A DNA stretch of 64,000 nucleotides, taken from positions 186,001 to 250,000 of the forward strand of contig NZ_VUOK01000021.1 in assembly GCF_009806555.1 (NCBI RefSeq). Reading direction: 5' to 3'. Below the pieces are notes generated by a model. The model did not search any database. It had not been told where the DNA came from and saw nothing but the letters and a program-made list of their open reading frames with translations. The position numbers were made by a program, and so were the translations under genes. The stretch is from Methylobacterium sp. 2A (GTDB lineage Bacteria; Pseudomonadota; Alphaproteobacteria; Rhizobiales; Beijerinckiaceae). This document shows positions 43,463 to 53,531 of the stretch, one piece after another. How positions within the stretch are numbered: position 1 is the stretch's first letter; every line of letters begins with the position of its first letter.

Positions 43463-43735
43463 CTAGACCGGCTTGCGTTCGCCGGCGGGGATGTGGCTCG
43501 CCGGAATGGCGGTGCCGGGGCTGGTCTCGGCCGTGTGCGGGATCGTGCGGACGGGCTCGGCCGGCGGCACGACGGTCGGGTTCGCCGGGGGCGTCTCGTC
43601 CTCCGCCATGCCCTTCTTGAACGCCTTGATGCCCTTGGCGACGTCACCCATCAGGTCGGAGACCTTGCCGCGCCCGAAGAGCAGCATCACGATGACGGCG
43701 ACGATGACCCAGTGCCAGATACTCATGCTGCCCAT
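43463..43735 (-). CDS. tatA: Twin-arginine translocase subunit TatA
   Basis: A 90-residue protein from an ATG with a strong GGAGG site. One membrane helix ([16 protein letters not shown]) is followed by the [24 protein letters not shown] amphipathic helix typical of TatA, then a Pro/Thr-rich tail. It forms the variable-size pore part of the Tat translocase. It is upstream of tatB by 82 bases. A longer frame start at 43780 lacks support. Confidence 0.95.
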   Translation of the reverse strand: MGSMSIWHWVIVAVIVMLLFGRGKVSDLMGDVAKGIKAFKKGMAEDETPPANPTVVPPAEPVRTIPHTAETSPGTAIPASHIPAGERKPV

Positions 43736-43881
43736 GGCAACCTCCTGCGTGCGCCCCGGAAAGCGGGAGCGGGACGCCACGTCCGGTTGAGGATTTCGGG
43801 GCGAACCTAGGGATCACGCCGCGCGAACACAAGCACGGGCGGTGCCAGGGGCGGTGGAAGGCCGCGGTGGAAGGCCGCGGG

Positions 43882-44886
43882 TCAGGCGGCTGCCAACGCC
43901 GCCGCGAACTGCGCCCGCGCCTCCGGCACGTCCAGCCCGTCGCCGGCCGGGTCGAGGCGCGCCAGCGCGGCGGCGGCCCGCTCCGCGGCCTGCCCCGCGA
44001 GCGTTGGGGCGGCTTCGGCGACGGCGCGCATCTCCTCCATCGCGCCGTTGCAATGGAGACCGACATCGATACCCGCCGCGAAGGCCCGCTCGGCCCGCTC
44101 GCGGAACGTTCCGATCAGAGCGTGCATCGACAGGTCGTCGGTCATCAACAGGCCGTCGAAGCCGATCGCACCGCGGATCACCTCGCGGATGACCGTCGCG
44201 GATTGCGTGGCCGGGCGCTCGGGGTCGATCGCGGCGAACACCACGTGGGCGCTCATCGCCATCGGCAGATCGGCGAGCGCCTGGAAGGGGCGGAAATCCT
44301 GCGCCTCCAGCGCTTCCCGACTGGCTTCGACCACCGGCAAACCGTGATGGCTGTCGCAGGCGGCGCGGCCGTGCCCCGGAATGTGCTTCATCACCGGCAG
44401 GACTCCGCCGGCCATCAGACCCTCGGCGACCGCCCGGCCGATCGCTGCGACGGAGGCCGGATTCGTCCCGTAGGCCCGGTCGCCGATGATGTCGTGCGCG
44501 CCCTGGGTCGGAACGTCGAGGACGGGGGCGCAATCCACGTTGATGCCGACCTCCGCGAGATCGTGCGCCATCAGGCGCGCCCCCAGGCGGGCGATCGTCG
44601 TGGCGCTGCCGTTCAGCCGGCCATAACGCCCGCCCGCCGGATAGGCCGGCCAGTGCGGCGGACCCATGCGCTGGACCCGGCCCCCCTCCTGATCGATCAG
44701 GATCGGCGCCGTGTCGCGGCCGAGGCAGGCGCGCAGCGCATCCGTCAGCGCGCGCACCTCGTCGGGCGTGCCGATGTTGCGCTTGAACAGGATGAAGCCC
44801 CAGGGCCGCACGTCGCGGAAGAAGGCGCCCTCCTCTGCGGAGAGCGATTTGCCGGCGCAACCGAGGATCAGGGCACGGGAGGTCAT
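43882..44886 (-). CDS. nagZ: Beta-N-acetylhexosaminidase NagZ
   Basis: A 334-residue glycoside hydrolase family 3 enzyme. Key blocks are ILIDQEGGRVQRM, GINVDCAPVLDV, VMKHIPGHGRAACDSHHGLPVV (with the dyad His and Lys) and DGLLMTDDLSMHAL (nucleophile Asp). It removes GlcNAc from anhydro-muropeptides in peptidoglycan recycling, in the same pathway as AnmK. It lies 147 bases upstream of tatA, and tat genes follow the SPOR protein and nagZ on the same strand, a common order in the group. Confidence 0.93.
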   Translation of the reverse strand: MTSRALILGCAGKSLSAEEGAFFRDVRPWGFILFKRNIGTPDEVRALTDALRACLGRDTAPILIDQEGGRVQRMGPPHWPAYPAGGRYGRLNGSATTIARLGARLMAHDLAEVGINVDCAPVLDVPTQGAHDIIGDRAYGTNPASVAAIGRAVAEGLMAGGVLPVMKHIPGHGRAACDSHHGLPVVEASREALEAQDFRPFQALADLPMAMSAHVVFAAIDPERPATQSATVIREVIRGAIGFDGLLMTDDLSMHALIGTFRERAERAFAAGIDVGLHCNGAMEEMRAVAEAAPTLAGQAAERAAAALARLDPAGDGLDVPEARAQFAAALAAA

Positions 44887-45185
44887 CGGAAGGTCTCAAC
44901 AGGACTCGGTGGGTGCGCGACGCGAAGGACGCGCTCGGCCGGGCAGACTCGATGCGCACAGAGTCGGGCGGGAACTGGGAGCCGGCAAGCCGAATCGACG
45001 GCATGATGCCAGGGACGGGCGCGCGCGCCAGGAGTGTTGCCGCCAGGACTCGGATCAGGAATGCGGCCCGTTCAGGCGGGTCGACGCCGACGGGGCTCGG
45101 CCTCGACGCCGGCCGCCGGCATGCCGGGGCCGACCGCGATCGGCGCCATCACGACGATTGTGGGCGTGGCGGCAGCCCCGGCGTG
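44887..45185. other. Intergenic region between nagZ and the SPOR protein gene
   Basis: About 299 bases, GC-rich, with no convincing gene. It may hold the nagZ promoter or be part of one long transcript. No clear terminator hairpin was found. Confidence 0.4.
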
Positions 45186-46556
45186 TCAGTTCTTCGCGAC
45201 GAAGCACTGACCGCCGGCACTCTGCAGCGAACTGCACAGGCTCGACGCCTCGGCCTTCTCGAGCGGCCCGACGCGGACGCGGAAGATGGTCTTGCCGTTG
45301 ACCTCGGCCTGGCGGATGAGCTCCGGCTTTCCGGCCAACTGGCTGTACTTGCCCTGCAGCTGATGCAGCGCGGCCCGCGCCTCCGCGGCCGAACCGCGGA
45401 CGCCGAGTTGCACCGCGAATCCGCCGACGGCGCCGCTGGTCACGGCCGCATCGTCGGTCCGCGTGGTGCTGGCGGTGGTATCCGGGAGGGAGGCCGGACC
45501 CGCGGTGGCGACGCGCTGGGCGGCCTTCGGCGGGGGCTTCACGGCCACGGGCTTCGGCGGCGGCGCCTCGACGGGGGTCGGGGCCGGCGGCGCCTCGACC
45601 GGAGCCGGGATCGCCTGCGGCGCGCTCGCGGCAGCCTGGCGGTTCGGCTTGGCCTTCGGTGCCGGCGCGGGCGGCGGCTCGTCGGTGGGCAGCACCATGG
45701 TGGGGATCGGCGACGGGCCCGCGTCGGCCTGCGCAGCCTCGCGGGCCGGGGGTGCGGGCGGCGCCTCGGGCTTCACTGCGACGGTCCGGACGCGGCGCGG
45801 CTCGCCGAACGCCTCGAACGGGCCGTTACCCGGCGTCGTGCCACCCTGGCTGGATGGGCTGGCCGTCGGACCCTGTGCCGCCCGCGCCGCCTCGGCCACG
45901 TCGAGGGGCTGTTCCTCGCGGTTCACGATCTTGATCTGGCCGTCCTTCTTGCCCTTCGGATCGTAGATCTGCCGGTTCTGATCGGGGATCTCGACGCCGT
46001 CGGCCACCTTGGGCGCGACCTTCAGGGGCGTCGAATCCGCTTGGACCACCGGCACGCCGCCGTGGCTGGTGCCACTCAGGCCCTTGTAGGTGAGAGCCCC
46101 CGTGATGGCGACCGCGACCACGGCAATGCCGGCCCCGACGGAGACGAGCCGGCGTCGCGGATTGGCGCGCTGCAGGGGCCGGTCGTCCGCGTAAACCTCG
46201 TCAGCACTGTCGTCGGCTGCGCCGCCAGCGTGGGCATAGGGCGCCTCTTCGTGCGTATCCCGTTCGACGGAGGCGAGATACTGATCGAACGCGTCAGCCG
46301 GTGAGGCCTTGGCGGGCTCCGGCGTGAAAGTCGGCTCGACCCGGCCGTTCCACCCGGTTTGCGGCTCCGGAGGGGCTACGGCCCGCATTTGGTCGCGGGC
46401 GGCGAGGAGCGCGCGGAACGGGTCGTCCTGCCCGACGATCCGCGCGAGTTCGGCCAGGGGATCAACCTTCCCAGCGCCCTGCCCCTGCGGATGCTCGTGG
46501 TGCAAGTCGCGCGCGAGGGCGTCCAGATCGACCTGAGCGCGCGAAGCGTTCGTCAT
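45186..46556 (-). CDS. SPOR-domain cell-envelope protein
   Basis: A 456-residue protein. The cytoplasmic N-terminus is acidic (~135 residues), then one membrane segment (LVSVGAGIAVVAVAITGAL), a long Pro/Ala/Lys-rich periplasmic linker (~200 residues) and a C-terminal SPOR domain (GGFAVQLGVRGSAAEARAALHQL, IFRVRVGPLEKAEASSLCSSL). SPOR domains bind glycan strands without peptides at division sites. It probably marks the septum. It lies 48 bases downstream of argS. Confidence 0.92.
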   Translation of the reverse strand: MTNASRAQVDLDALARDLHHEHPQGQGAGKVDPLAELARIVGQDDPFRALLAARDQMRAVAPPEPQTGWNGRVEPTFTPEPAKASPADAFDQYLASVERDTHEEAPYAHAGGAADDSADEVYADDRPLQRANPRRRLVSVGAGIAVVAVAITGALTYKGLSGTSHGGVPVVQADSTPLKVAPKVADGVEIPDQNRQIYDPKGKKDGQIKIVNREEQPLDVAEAARAAQGPTASPSSQGGTTPGNGPFEAFGEPRRVRTVAVKPEAPPAPPAREAAQADAGPSPIPTMVLPTDEPPPAPAPKAKPNRQAAASAPQAIPAPVEAPPAPTPVEAPPPKPVAVKPPPKAAQRVATAGPASLPDTTASTTRTDDAAVTSGAVGGFAVQLGVRGSAAEARAALHQLQGKYSQLAGKPELIRQAEVNGKTIFRVRVGPLEKAEASSLCSSLQSAGGQCFVAKN

Positions 46557-46604
46557 GGCAGCATCCTCACATCAGCGCCGGCTGAGGACCGCTTCCGCGC
46601 GGCC

Positions 46605-48356
46605 CTATCGCATCTCGTCCGGCGCGGTCACACCAAGTACCGCGAGGCCCGCGGCGAGCGTGCTCCGTAGTGCTTCGGCGAGCGCGAGCCGGGCCCAGGT
46701 CGACTTTCGATCGGTTGCATTAACAAACCGTAATTGCGGCAAGTCTTTGCCCTTGTTCCAGAAACTATGGAGCGCAGAAGCGGTTTCATAGAGGTGGAAC
46801 GCGATCCGATGGGGCTCGTGGGCCACGGCCGCCGATTCGACGACGCGCGGGTACTGGGCGATGAGCCGCATCATTTCGATTTCGCCCGGGTCGGTGAGCA
46901 GGCCGAAATCCGCCTCCTCGACCAGCTTGGCGGGCGACAGGTCGGCGTCGGGAAACGCGTCCCGGGCCTGCCGCTGGACCGAGCGCACCCGGGCATGGGC
47001 GTATTGTACGTAGAAGACCGGATTGTCCTTCGACTGCTCGACCACCTTGGCGAGGTCGAAATCCAGCGTCGCATCGTTCTTGCGGTAGAGCATCATGAAG
47101 CGGATCGCGTCGCGCCCGACTTCGTCGATGACGTCGCGCAGGGTGACGAACTCGCCGGCCCGCTTCGACATCTTCACCGGCTCGCCTGCGCGCAACAGCC
47201 GCACGAGCTGGCAGAGCTTGACGTCGAGCGTCGCCTTGCCGTCGCTCACGGCCTTCACGGCCGCCTGCATGCGCTTCACGTAGCCGCCATGGTCGGCGCC
47301 GAGCACGTCGATGAGCTCGGTGGCGCCTGCGACGTACTTCGCCCGGTGATAGGCGATATCGGAGGCGAAATAGGTGTAGGACCCATCGGATTTCAGCAGC
47401 GGCCGGTCGCTGTCGTCGCCGAACTCCTTCGTGCGGAACAGCGTCTGCTCGCGATCCTCCCAATCGTCGGGCAGCTGGCCCTTCGGCGGCGGCAGCCGGC
47501 CCTCGTAGACGAGGCCGCGCTCGCGCAGCTCTTGGAGGAGCGCCTTGACGGCGCCGCTCTCCTGAAGCGTCCGCTCGGAGAAGAACACGTCGTGCCGGAT
47601 TCCGATCGCCTCCAGATCGGCCCGGATCATGGCCATCATCATGCCGAGTGCGGTCTCCCGCACCACCGGCAGCCACGCCGATTCGGGCTGGTCGAGCAGC
47701 GCACGCCCGTGCGTCTCGGCGAGCTTGGCGCCGACGGGCTTCAGGTAATCGCCGGGATACAGCCCCTCCCCGATCGCGAAGGGTTCGCCCAGCGCTTCGC
47801 GGTAGCGCTGGAAGGCCGAGCGGGCCAGAACGTCGACCTGCGCGCCGGCATCGTTGATGTAATATTCCCGCGTCACGGTCCGGCCGGCGGCGACCAGCAG
47901 ATTGCACAGGGCGTCGCCGAACACCGCGCCCCGGCCGTGCCCGACATGCATCGGCCCGGTGGGGTTGGCCGAGACGTACTCGACGTTGATCGGGCCGCCC
48001 GGCATCTGCGCCCGGCCGAACGCCTCCGGCGCGGTGAGGGCGCTGCGCAGCACGGCGTGGAAGATCGCGGGATCGAGCCGCAGGTTGATGAAGCCGGGTC
48101 CGGCAACGCTCGCCTCGACGATGCGCGGATCGGTCCGCAGTTCCGCGGCCAAAGCCTCGCCCAGGGCCTTCGGATTGGTTCGCGCCTCCTTGGCGAGCAC
48201 CAGGGCGGCGTTGGTGGCGAGGTCGCCGTGGGACGGGTCGCGCGGCGGCTCGACGACCACGCGGCCGAGATCCAGCCCCTCCGGCAGCTGGCCGGCGCGG
48301 GTCAGCGCCTCCAGGGCCTCGCGCACGCGCGCCTCGAACAGGGCGAATATGTTCAT
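46605..48356 (-). CDS. argS: Arginyl-tRNA synthetase
   Basis: A 583-residue class I synthetase. The N-terminal additional domain is followed by the HIGH-like segment [13 protein letters not shown], the arginine-site region, and the KMSKS-type [14 protein letters not shown]. The C-terminal helical anticodon-binding domain runs to the end ([11 protein letters not shown]). The ATG at 48356 gives the usual start [11 protein letters not shown]; a longer frame from 48428 is not supported. It sits between the SPOR protein gene and dgt, a typical order in Rhizobiales. Confidence 0.96.
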   Translation of the reverse strand: MNIFALFEARVREALEALTRAGQLPEGLDLGRVVVEPPRDPSHGDLATNAALVLAKEARTNPKALGEALAAELRTDPRIVEASVAGPGFINLRLDPAIFHAVLRSALTAPEAFGRAQMPGGPINVEYVSANPTGPMHVGHGRGAVFGDALCNLLVAAGRTVTREYYINDAGAQVDVLARSAFQRYREALGEPFAIGEGLYPGDYLKPVGAKLAETHGRALLDQPESAWLPVVRETALGMMMAMIRADLEAIGIRHDVFFSERTLQESGAVKALLQELRERGLVYEGRLPPPKGQLPDDWEDREQTLFRTKEFGDDSDRPLLKSDGSYTYFASDIAYHRAKYVAGATELIDVLGADHGGYVKRMQAAVKAVSDGKATLDVKLCQLVRLLRAGEPVKMSKRAGEFVTLRDVIDEVGRDAIRFMMLYRKNDATLDFDLAKVVEQSKDNPVFYVQYAHARVRSVQRQARDAFPDADLSPAKLVEEADFGLLTDPGEIEMMRLIAQYPRVVESAAVAHEPHRIAFHLYETASALHSFWNKGKDLPQLRFVNATDRKSTWARLALAEALRSTLAAGLAVLGVTAPDEMR

Positions 48357-48542
48357 CGTCTCGGTCTCGCTCGCGGGGAACCTGTCGCCCGGCCCAATCG
48401 GGCTGCGCCCGCCCGGGCCGTCTAGCAAGGGGGCGGGAGGGTGTCACGGCGCGGGTGCGGTGCGGCGCTCAGGGCCGAGCAGACGAACGGCGGCTGGGAC
48501 GGCGAGGCGCCCCGGGCCTCAACCCGCCATGCGCGGTGCCCG

Positions 48543-49811
48543 TCACGGCTCGGCCAACGGCAAGCCCCGGCTCGGCAACTCCCAGTGCAGATCCGGCGTC
48601 GTGTCGTAGAGCTTGCGATGGGCCAGCACCGCGTAGGTGTCGGTCATACCGGCGATGTAGTCGGCGACCCGGCGTGCGATCCGGGCCGGCGGCGCGCCGT
48701 CGAGGCCGGTGTTCCACTCCTCGGGCATGCGCGCCGGATCCGCGGTGAAGGCGGTGAACAGATCGCGGACGATGGCGTCGGCCTTCCTGCGCACCGCCAC
48801 GACACCCGGATGCCGGTACATCCGCCCCCACAGGAAGCGCATGATATCGGCGTCGGCGGCGGAAATCTCCGGCGAGAACGCGATGACCGGCTCGCGCGCC
48901 CCGCGGATATCCTCGACACGATGCGGCTTCAAAGCCGCGATCCGGCGGCCACCCTCGCGGATCACGTCCTCGACGAAGCGCGTGATCACGCGCCGCGCCA
49001 ATTCGTGGATCTTGCGCGAGGGCTCCAGGCCCGGGTGCAACCCATCGATCTCGTCCAGCAGCCCGGCCAGGAACGGCACGGCGCGCAGCTCCGGGATCTC
49101 GAACAGGCCGGCGCGCAGGCCGTCGTCGAGATCGTGGGCCGCATAGGCGATATCGTCGGCGAGCGAGGCGGCCTGCGCCTCCGGGCCGGCCTGGCTCCAC
49201 AGGTCGAGCGGATTCAGCCTATCGTATTCCAGGATCGCGGCCGGGATGCCGCGCTCGGCGTAGCGCGGCGTCGGCCGGCCCTCGGAATCGAGCAGCGGGC
49301 CGTTGTGCTTGACCAGCCCCTCCAGCGTCTCCCAGGCGAGGTTGAGCCCGTCGAACCCGGCGTAGCGCCGCTCCAGGCGCGTCACGATCCTCAGGGCCTG
49401 CGCGTTGTGGTCGAAGCCGCCATGCTCGGCCATGCAGGCGTCGAGCGCATCCTCGCCGGTATGGCCGAAGCAGGTGTGGCCGAGGTCGTGGCTCAGCGCC
49501 AAAGCCTCGGCGAGATCCTCGTCGAGCCCCAGCGCCCGCGCCAGCGCCCGACCGATCTGGCTGACCTCCAGGGTGTGGGTCAGCCGGGTCCGGTAATGGT
49601 CCCCCTCGTGATGCACGAAGACCTGCGTCTTGTGCTTCAGCCGCCGGAACGCCGTCGAGTGGATGATCCGGTCCCGGTCGCGTTGGAAGTCGCTGCGGGT
49701 CGGCGAGCCGGCCTCGGGGATGAGGCGACCCCGGGTCCGGGCCGGATCCGTGGCGTAGGGCGCGCGCCAGCGCTCGCCGTTAGGCCGCACGGGATCCGCC
49801 CCCTGTCTCAC
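48543..49811 (-). CDS. dgt: Deoxyguanosinetriphosphate triphosphohydrolase-like protein
   Basis: A 422-residue HD-domain protein, GTG start. N-terminal substrate helix [22 protein letters not shown], then metal ligands [24 protein letters not shown] and the later [17 protein letters not shown]. It releases triphosphate from dNTPs and helps balance dNTP pools. It is upstream of argS on the same strand and divergent from erpA. Full length and intact motifs suggest activity. Confidence 0.94.
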   Translation of the reverse strand: MRQGADPVRPNGERWRAPYATDPARTRGRLIPEAGSPTRSDFQRDRDRIIHSTAFRRLKHKTQVFVHHEGDHYRTRLTHTLEVSQIGRALARALGLDEDLAEALALSHDLGHTCFGHTGEDALDACMAEHGGFDHNAQALRIVTRLERRYAGFDGLNLAWETLEGLVKHNGPLLDSEGRPTPRYAERGIPAAILEYDRLNPLDLWSQAGPEAQAASLADDIAYAAHDLDDGLRAGLFEIPELRAVPFLAGLLDEIDGLHPGLEPSRKIHELARRVITRFVEDVIREGGRRIAALKPHRVEDIRGAREPVIAFSPEISAADADIMRFLWGRMYRHPGVVAVRRKADAIVRDLFTAFTADPARMPEEWNTGLDGAPPARIARRVADYIAGMTDTYAVLAHRKLYDTTPDLHWELPSRGLPLAEP

Positions 49812-49944
49812 GCATAAGGGTCATGACCGCTCCTCGTCCCACGCGTTGCGACGCGGGCTCAGGAACCATATCTTGTCGGTCATGACGCCCGGGACAACGG
49901 TCCGGCAGCGGCGTCCACCGAACGAATGCGTGGCCTAGAGACCG

Positions 49945-50271
49945 ATGGCTGACATCACCCTGACCGACCGCGCGGCCAAGCGCATCAACGAGATCATGAC
50001 CTCCGAGCCCGCCGGCTCGTCGCTGCGGATCAGCGTCAACGGCGGCGGCTGTTCGGGCTTCTCCTACGCCTTCGACATCGTCCGGGGCCGTGAGGCGCAG
50101 GACATCGCGATCGAGCGCGACGGCGCCACCGTGGTGGTCGATCCGGTCTCTCTGGAATACATGAGCGGCTCGACCATCGATTTCGTGAACGACCTGATCG
50201 GCCAATCCTTCAAGATCGAGAACCCGCTCGCCACGGCGTCCTGCGGCTGCGGCACGTCCTTCTCGCTATAG
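49945..50271 (+). CDS. erpA: Iron-sulfur cluster insertion/assembly protein (ErpA/A-type)
   Basis: A 108-residue A-type carrier. The three family cysteines are in NGGGCSGFSYAF and the C-terminal TASCGCGTSFSL. It delivers Fe-S clusters to apo-proteins. The gene order dgt-divergent-erpA is common in alphaproteobacteria. A good terminator hairpin follows at 50302. Confidence 0.95.
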   Translation: MADITLTDRAAKRINEIMTSEPAGSSLRISVNGGGCSGFSYAFDIVRGREAQDIAIERDGATVVVDPVSLEYMSGSTIDFVNDLIGQSFKIENPLATASCGCGTSFSL

Positions 50272-50301
50272 GTCGCGAGCCCAAACGGCGAATCACACTG
50301 T

Positions 50302-50336
50302 GAACCCTGCCTGGATTGCGATCGCAGGGTTCTTTC
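50302..50336 (+). terminator. Rho-independent terminator after erpA
   Basis: A perfect 9-bp stem, GAACCCTGC at 50302-50310 with GCAGGGTTC at 50324-50332, with a 13-base loop and a short T-run after it, 31 bases beyond the erpA stop. Position and structure fit intrinsic termination. It also overlaps the 3' flank of the convergent orphan gene. Confidence 0.75.
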
Positions 50337-50339
50337 GCG

Positions 50340-51128
50340 TCACGGTTTTGCGTATACGACCAACGCTACGTCTTGCCACATCAGTACCGGACGAACACCG
50401 TAACCGGGGTTATTCTTTTCAAATTCGGCCACGAAATTCTTATCGATGCCGCTGGATGTTCTGGTGCCTACAACCACCCGAGATTTAGAGACCGGGTCGG
50501 TGCCATAAATCTTTTCCTCGAGATTCCAGAGTCCAACCTCAGGGATGTCGGTTCCGCGGAAAATCTTCGCCGTTCCATTCAGAACGGCCTGAACGCATGG
50601 GTCATTGGGGTCACAATTCATCTCACCGCTTGGACCAAAGTGCTCTTCCATCCACTGTTGAGCCTCTTTGTCATCGTAATGATAGTGTATAATTCCGAGC
50701 ACGTTATCTTTTGCCATCTCGACTAAACTTTTGTCGCTCAATCTGACGTCAACCCCTTCTGACAGCTCCTCGTCTGTGTATTTTTGCAGCTTTTCTGCTA
50801 AGGAAGATGGCGCCCGAGATTTAAACCTGTTGGTGTGCAAATCAAGCTCAAGATTTGTTAAGTCATTGCCATCCACATCGTCTATTATGGGCCGATGACT
50901 ACGAGATTGGACCGTCTTCTCGCTCGGATCCGAAGTTGATGTTTTGTCGGAAAATGAAAGCAGGACGTCCGCTATCGCCGGCGAAATCGTTCGCGCGCTC
51001 CTTGGGTCCGACGATAGGGCGACCGTGTCTGCGCTTTTGCTGACTGATGTGTGCCCGTTCGAAATCTCACGATCTTGAAGTAAATCAACAAGATATGTCG
51101 CTGATTTTCCCAGTTTCACGTTGTACAT
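50340..51128 (-). CDS. AT-rich orphan gene, 262-residue hypothetical protein
   Basis: The ATG at 51128 is chosen over an in-frame TTG at 51155. The protein is hydrophilic, Ser/Asp/Glu-rich, without a signal peptide or membrane segment. The N-terminal half is low complexity (HTSVSKSADTVALSSDPRS); the C-terminal half looks folded (DNVLGIIHYHYDDKEAQQWMEEHFGP, VRPVLMWQDVALVVYAKP). Codons use A and T at third positions far more than any neighbour, a sign of recent transfer. I know no family for it. It may be an effector or cargo protein, but this cannot be shown here. Confidence 0.65.
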   Translation of the reverse strand: MYNVKLGKSATYLVDLLQDREISNGHTSVSKSADTVALSSDPRSARTISPAIADVLLSFSDKTSTSDPSEKTVQSRSHRPIIDDVDGNDLTNLELDLHTNRFKSRAPSSLAEKLQKYTDEELSEGVDVRLSDKSLVEMAKDNVLGIIHYHYDDKEAQQWMEEHFGPSGEMNCDPNDPCVQAVLNGTAKIFRGTDIPEVGLWNLEEKIYGTDPVSKSRVVVGTRTSSGIDKNFVAEFEKNNPGYGVRPVLMWQDVALVVYAKP

Positions 51129-51588
51129 GGCAATAAATCCCTTAATATTATGCAATCTTGCCGTGCGGGCTTTGCCGACGCTTCCTTTGATGATAGACGA
51201 CGAGCCCCTGTGATCAACAGTGTTCTAGGATTTTGCCGGCCTAATCTTGCGATTGCAATTTTGAGGTAAGTGGGATTTTTGCTCGTTCTACCTTTTGTTG
51301 AAGGTTTCGAGGCATAAATCAAAGACATTCGACTTTGTTTCGAGGTAGAATCGGCGCGGCCGTCTATCCACGAAACGGATCGCTATTCTATCTGTAATCT
51401 GCTCTGCCAGCAGAGACGACTCCTGCCCGGCCCCACGAGAGCCGGCCCGCCACGGCTTGTGCCGGCCGTTGCCGGCTTACGACACCCGTTCGGGCGCGAA
51501 AGAGTGAGCCGGCAGGCGCGATTGCCTCGCCCGGCAAAACGCGGCACGCGTAACAGACACGCGTGAACACTCTGGTCCGGATCCTGTC
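51129..51588. other. Intergenic region, half AT-rich, without a recognisable gene
   Basis: From 51129 to about 51400 the base composition is that of the orphan gene; after ~51410 it returns to high GC with short inverted repeats. The AT-rich part probably carries the orphan gene's promoter and came in with it. No insertion-sequence ends, tRNA or integrase were found. Confidence 0.5.
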
Positions 51589-53520
51589 ATGATCTCTCCG
51601 AAGGCCCGATCCCGCCTCCGGTCGACCCTGGCGGCGGCCGGAACGGCGGCGCTGCTCTGCCTTGCCGGCCTTCCGGCACCGCTCGCCGCCCAGGAAGGCG
51701 CCGTCGCGGTCCAGGACGTGACGGTCACCGATGTGGTCCTCCCCCTCGGCGGCACGCTCCTAAAGGCGCCGAAGCTGACAGCGAGCGGGACGCGCCTCTC
51801 GAAGGACGATCTCACCGCCCTCCTCCGGCCGGACTCGGCTGTCCCGTGGAGCGAGCGGCTGGCGCGGCTCGATGCCGGCAGCCTGACCGTTCCGGTCCTG
51901 ACCTCCGAGAGCGTCGGGCCGGGCGAGAACCGCCAGACCGTGACCTATCGCGACGTCGTCGCCCGGGATGTGCGGGCCGGCCGCGTCGGCGAACTCACGG
52001 CCGCCGGCGCGACCGTGAGCGCCGTCTCCGGGCCGAACCGCGGCTCAGGAACCTACGGCCAGGTGCGGGCGACGGATCTCGACCTCGCGGCGCTCAGCCG
52101 CTTGTACACCGTGCCGGGGGACGGCAAGGGGCCGGTTCAGCGGGTCTACGGGACGATCCAGGTCTCGGACGTCACCTACGCGGATGCGCGTGGCACCACC
52201 GTGAAGATCGCGACCCTGAATGGCAGCGATCTTGGCGGCCGGCAGATCCCGGACGGCTGGAACGGCGCCTTCGCCATCGTGGCCGGCGGATTCCAGGAGG
52301 GCACCGATCGCCGCGCCTTCGCGGCCGCGGCCGCCGACCTGATCGACGCGACGACGGTCGGAAGCCTGGAACTGCAGGGTCTCAGCGTCAGCGATGCCGA
52401 TCCGAAGGGGCCGCTGCTGTTCGAGATCCGCCGGGTCGCTTTTGCGTCCACCGGGCCGGAGGCCGGGACCCGGCTCGAGGATCTTTCGCTGTCGCGGGGG
52501 GCTGTCCGCACGCAGCTCGGCCGCCTGACCCTGACCGGTGCGTCGCTCGCCCCCACGGTGGCGGCCCTGAAGGGGATCGCCGCGGAGCCGGCGGCCGGGA
52601 TCGGCTTCTCCGACGCCGAGATGCGCCGCCTCACGCCGCAGATCGGCAACCTCACCCTGAGCGATCTGGCCATCGCGCTCCCGCCGGAGGCCGCGCCCGA
52701 ACGCCCGCCCGCCCGCGAGGCACGAGCCCCGGGCCGCGGGACCGGCGCGGAGGTGGCCCGGCCCGGTGCCGGCAAGTCCGCGGATCAGAAGGCCTCCGAG
52801 CCGCGTATCGGGGACCCGCTGGCGGTCACGGTCACGCCGCCGCCGGAACGGCGGATCGCCCTGCGGGAGGCCACCCTCGCCTTCGGTCCGCCCAGCGACG
52901 GCATGCCGAGCAGCAGCCGCCTCACGCTGTCGGGCTTGAGCCTCCCCGCCGATCTGCTGGCCGGCCAGCCCATCGTCGGGATGCTCCCGGCCTATGGGTA
53001 CCGCAACGTCGACCTCGACGTGGTGGCGGACGCCGCCATCGACGAGAAGGCGCGCGATCTGACCGTGCGCGACGTCACGGTCTCGGGCCGCGACATCGGC
53101 ACCGTTCGCCTGTCCGGGACGCTGGGCGGGATCGGGCCGGAACTCCTCTCCGGCACCCTTCCGGCCGCGACCCTGCTGATGTTCTCCGGCAGCGCCAAGA
53201 CCCTCGACCTCACGGTGGAGAATGCCGGCCTGTTCGAGCGCTTCCTGACCGCGCAGGCGAAGGATCTCAGCCTCAAGCCGGACGAGTTGCGCAAGGAATA
53301 CGTCACCGCGAGCCTGCTCGGTGTTCCGATCATCCTCGGCAACGGACCGGCCGCCAGGGCGATCGGGGCCGCGATGGGGCAGTTCGTGATGAAGCCCGGC
53401 AAGCTGGTGCTGCACGCAAAGGCCAAGGAACCCGCCGGCATCGGCTTCATCGATCTGGGCGCGGCGCGCTCGCCCGCCCTCGTGCTCGATCGGCTGGATG
53501 TCGACGCCAAGGCGAACTGA
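51589..53520 (+). CDS. Large exported protein of unknown function, 643 residues
   Basis: A signal peptide (ALLCLAGLPAPLAAQEG) is followed by a beta-rich body made of loosely repeated units with a V-x-D-V-T/LxLxG pattern (AVQDVTVTDVVLPLG, RDLTVRDVTVSGRDIGTVRLSG, LTLSDLAIALP). A Pro/Ala/Arg-rich linker lies near residues 365-410. The C-terminal part has LTVENAGLFERFLTAQAKDLSL and a hydrophobic PIILGNGPAARAIGAAMGQFVM, similar to what is seen in AsmA-like or DUF945-like periplasmic proteins, but the match is weak. It stands alone with high-GC codon use. Function unknown. Confidence 0.7.
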   Translation: MISPKARSRLRSTLAAAGTAALLCLAGLPAPLAAQEGAVAVQDVTVTDVVLPLGGTLLKAPKLTASGTRLSKDDLTALLRPDSAVPWSERLARLDAGSLTVPVLTSESVGPGENRQTVTYRDVVARDVRAGRVGELTAAGATVSAVSGPNRGSGTYGQVRATDLDLAALSRLYTVPGDGKGPVQRVYGTIQVSDVTYADARGTTVKIATLNGSDLGGRQIPDGWNGAFAIVAGGFQEGTDRRAFAAAAADLIDATTVGSLELQGLSVSDADPKGPLLFEIRRVAFASTGPEAGTRLEDLSLSRGAVRTQLGRLTLTGASLAPTVAALKGIAAEPAAGIGFSDAEMRRLTPQIGNLTLSDLAIALPPEAAPERPPAREARAPGRGTGAEVARPGAGKSADQKASEPRIGDPLAVTVTPPPERRIALREATLAFGPPSDGMPSSSRLTLSGLSLPADLLAGQPIVGMLPAYGYRNVDLDVVADAAIDEKARDLTVRDVTVSGRDIGTVRLSGTLGGIGPELLSGTLPAATLLMFSGSAKTLDLTVENAGLFERFLTAQAKDLSLKPDELRKEYVTASLLGVPIILGNGPAARAIGAAMGQFVMKPGKLVLHAKAKEPAGIGFIDLGAARSPALVLDRLDVDAKAN

Positions 53521-53531
53521 GGCTTTCGCCG

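Noticed and set aside
46734..48425. A 563-codon plus-strand open frame across argS
   Set aside because: It is antisense to a full-length arginyl-tRNA synthetase with both catalytic motifs; the plus frame has no ribosome site or recognised domain.
50272..51588. Genomic island with integrase or insertion sequence
   Set aside because: The composition is foreign, but no transposase, integrase, tRNA target or flanking repeats could be seen.
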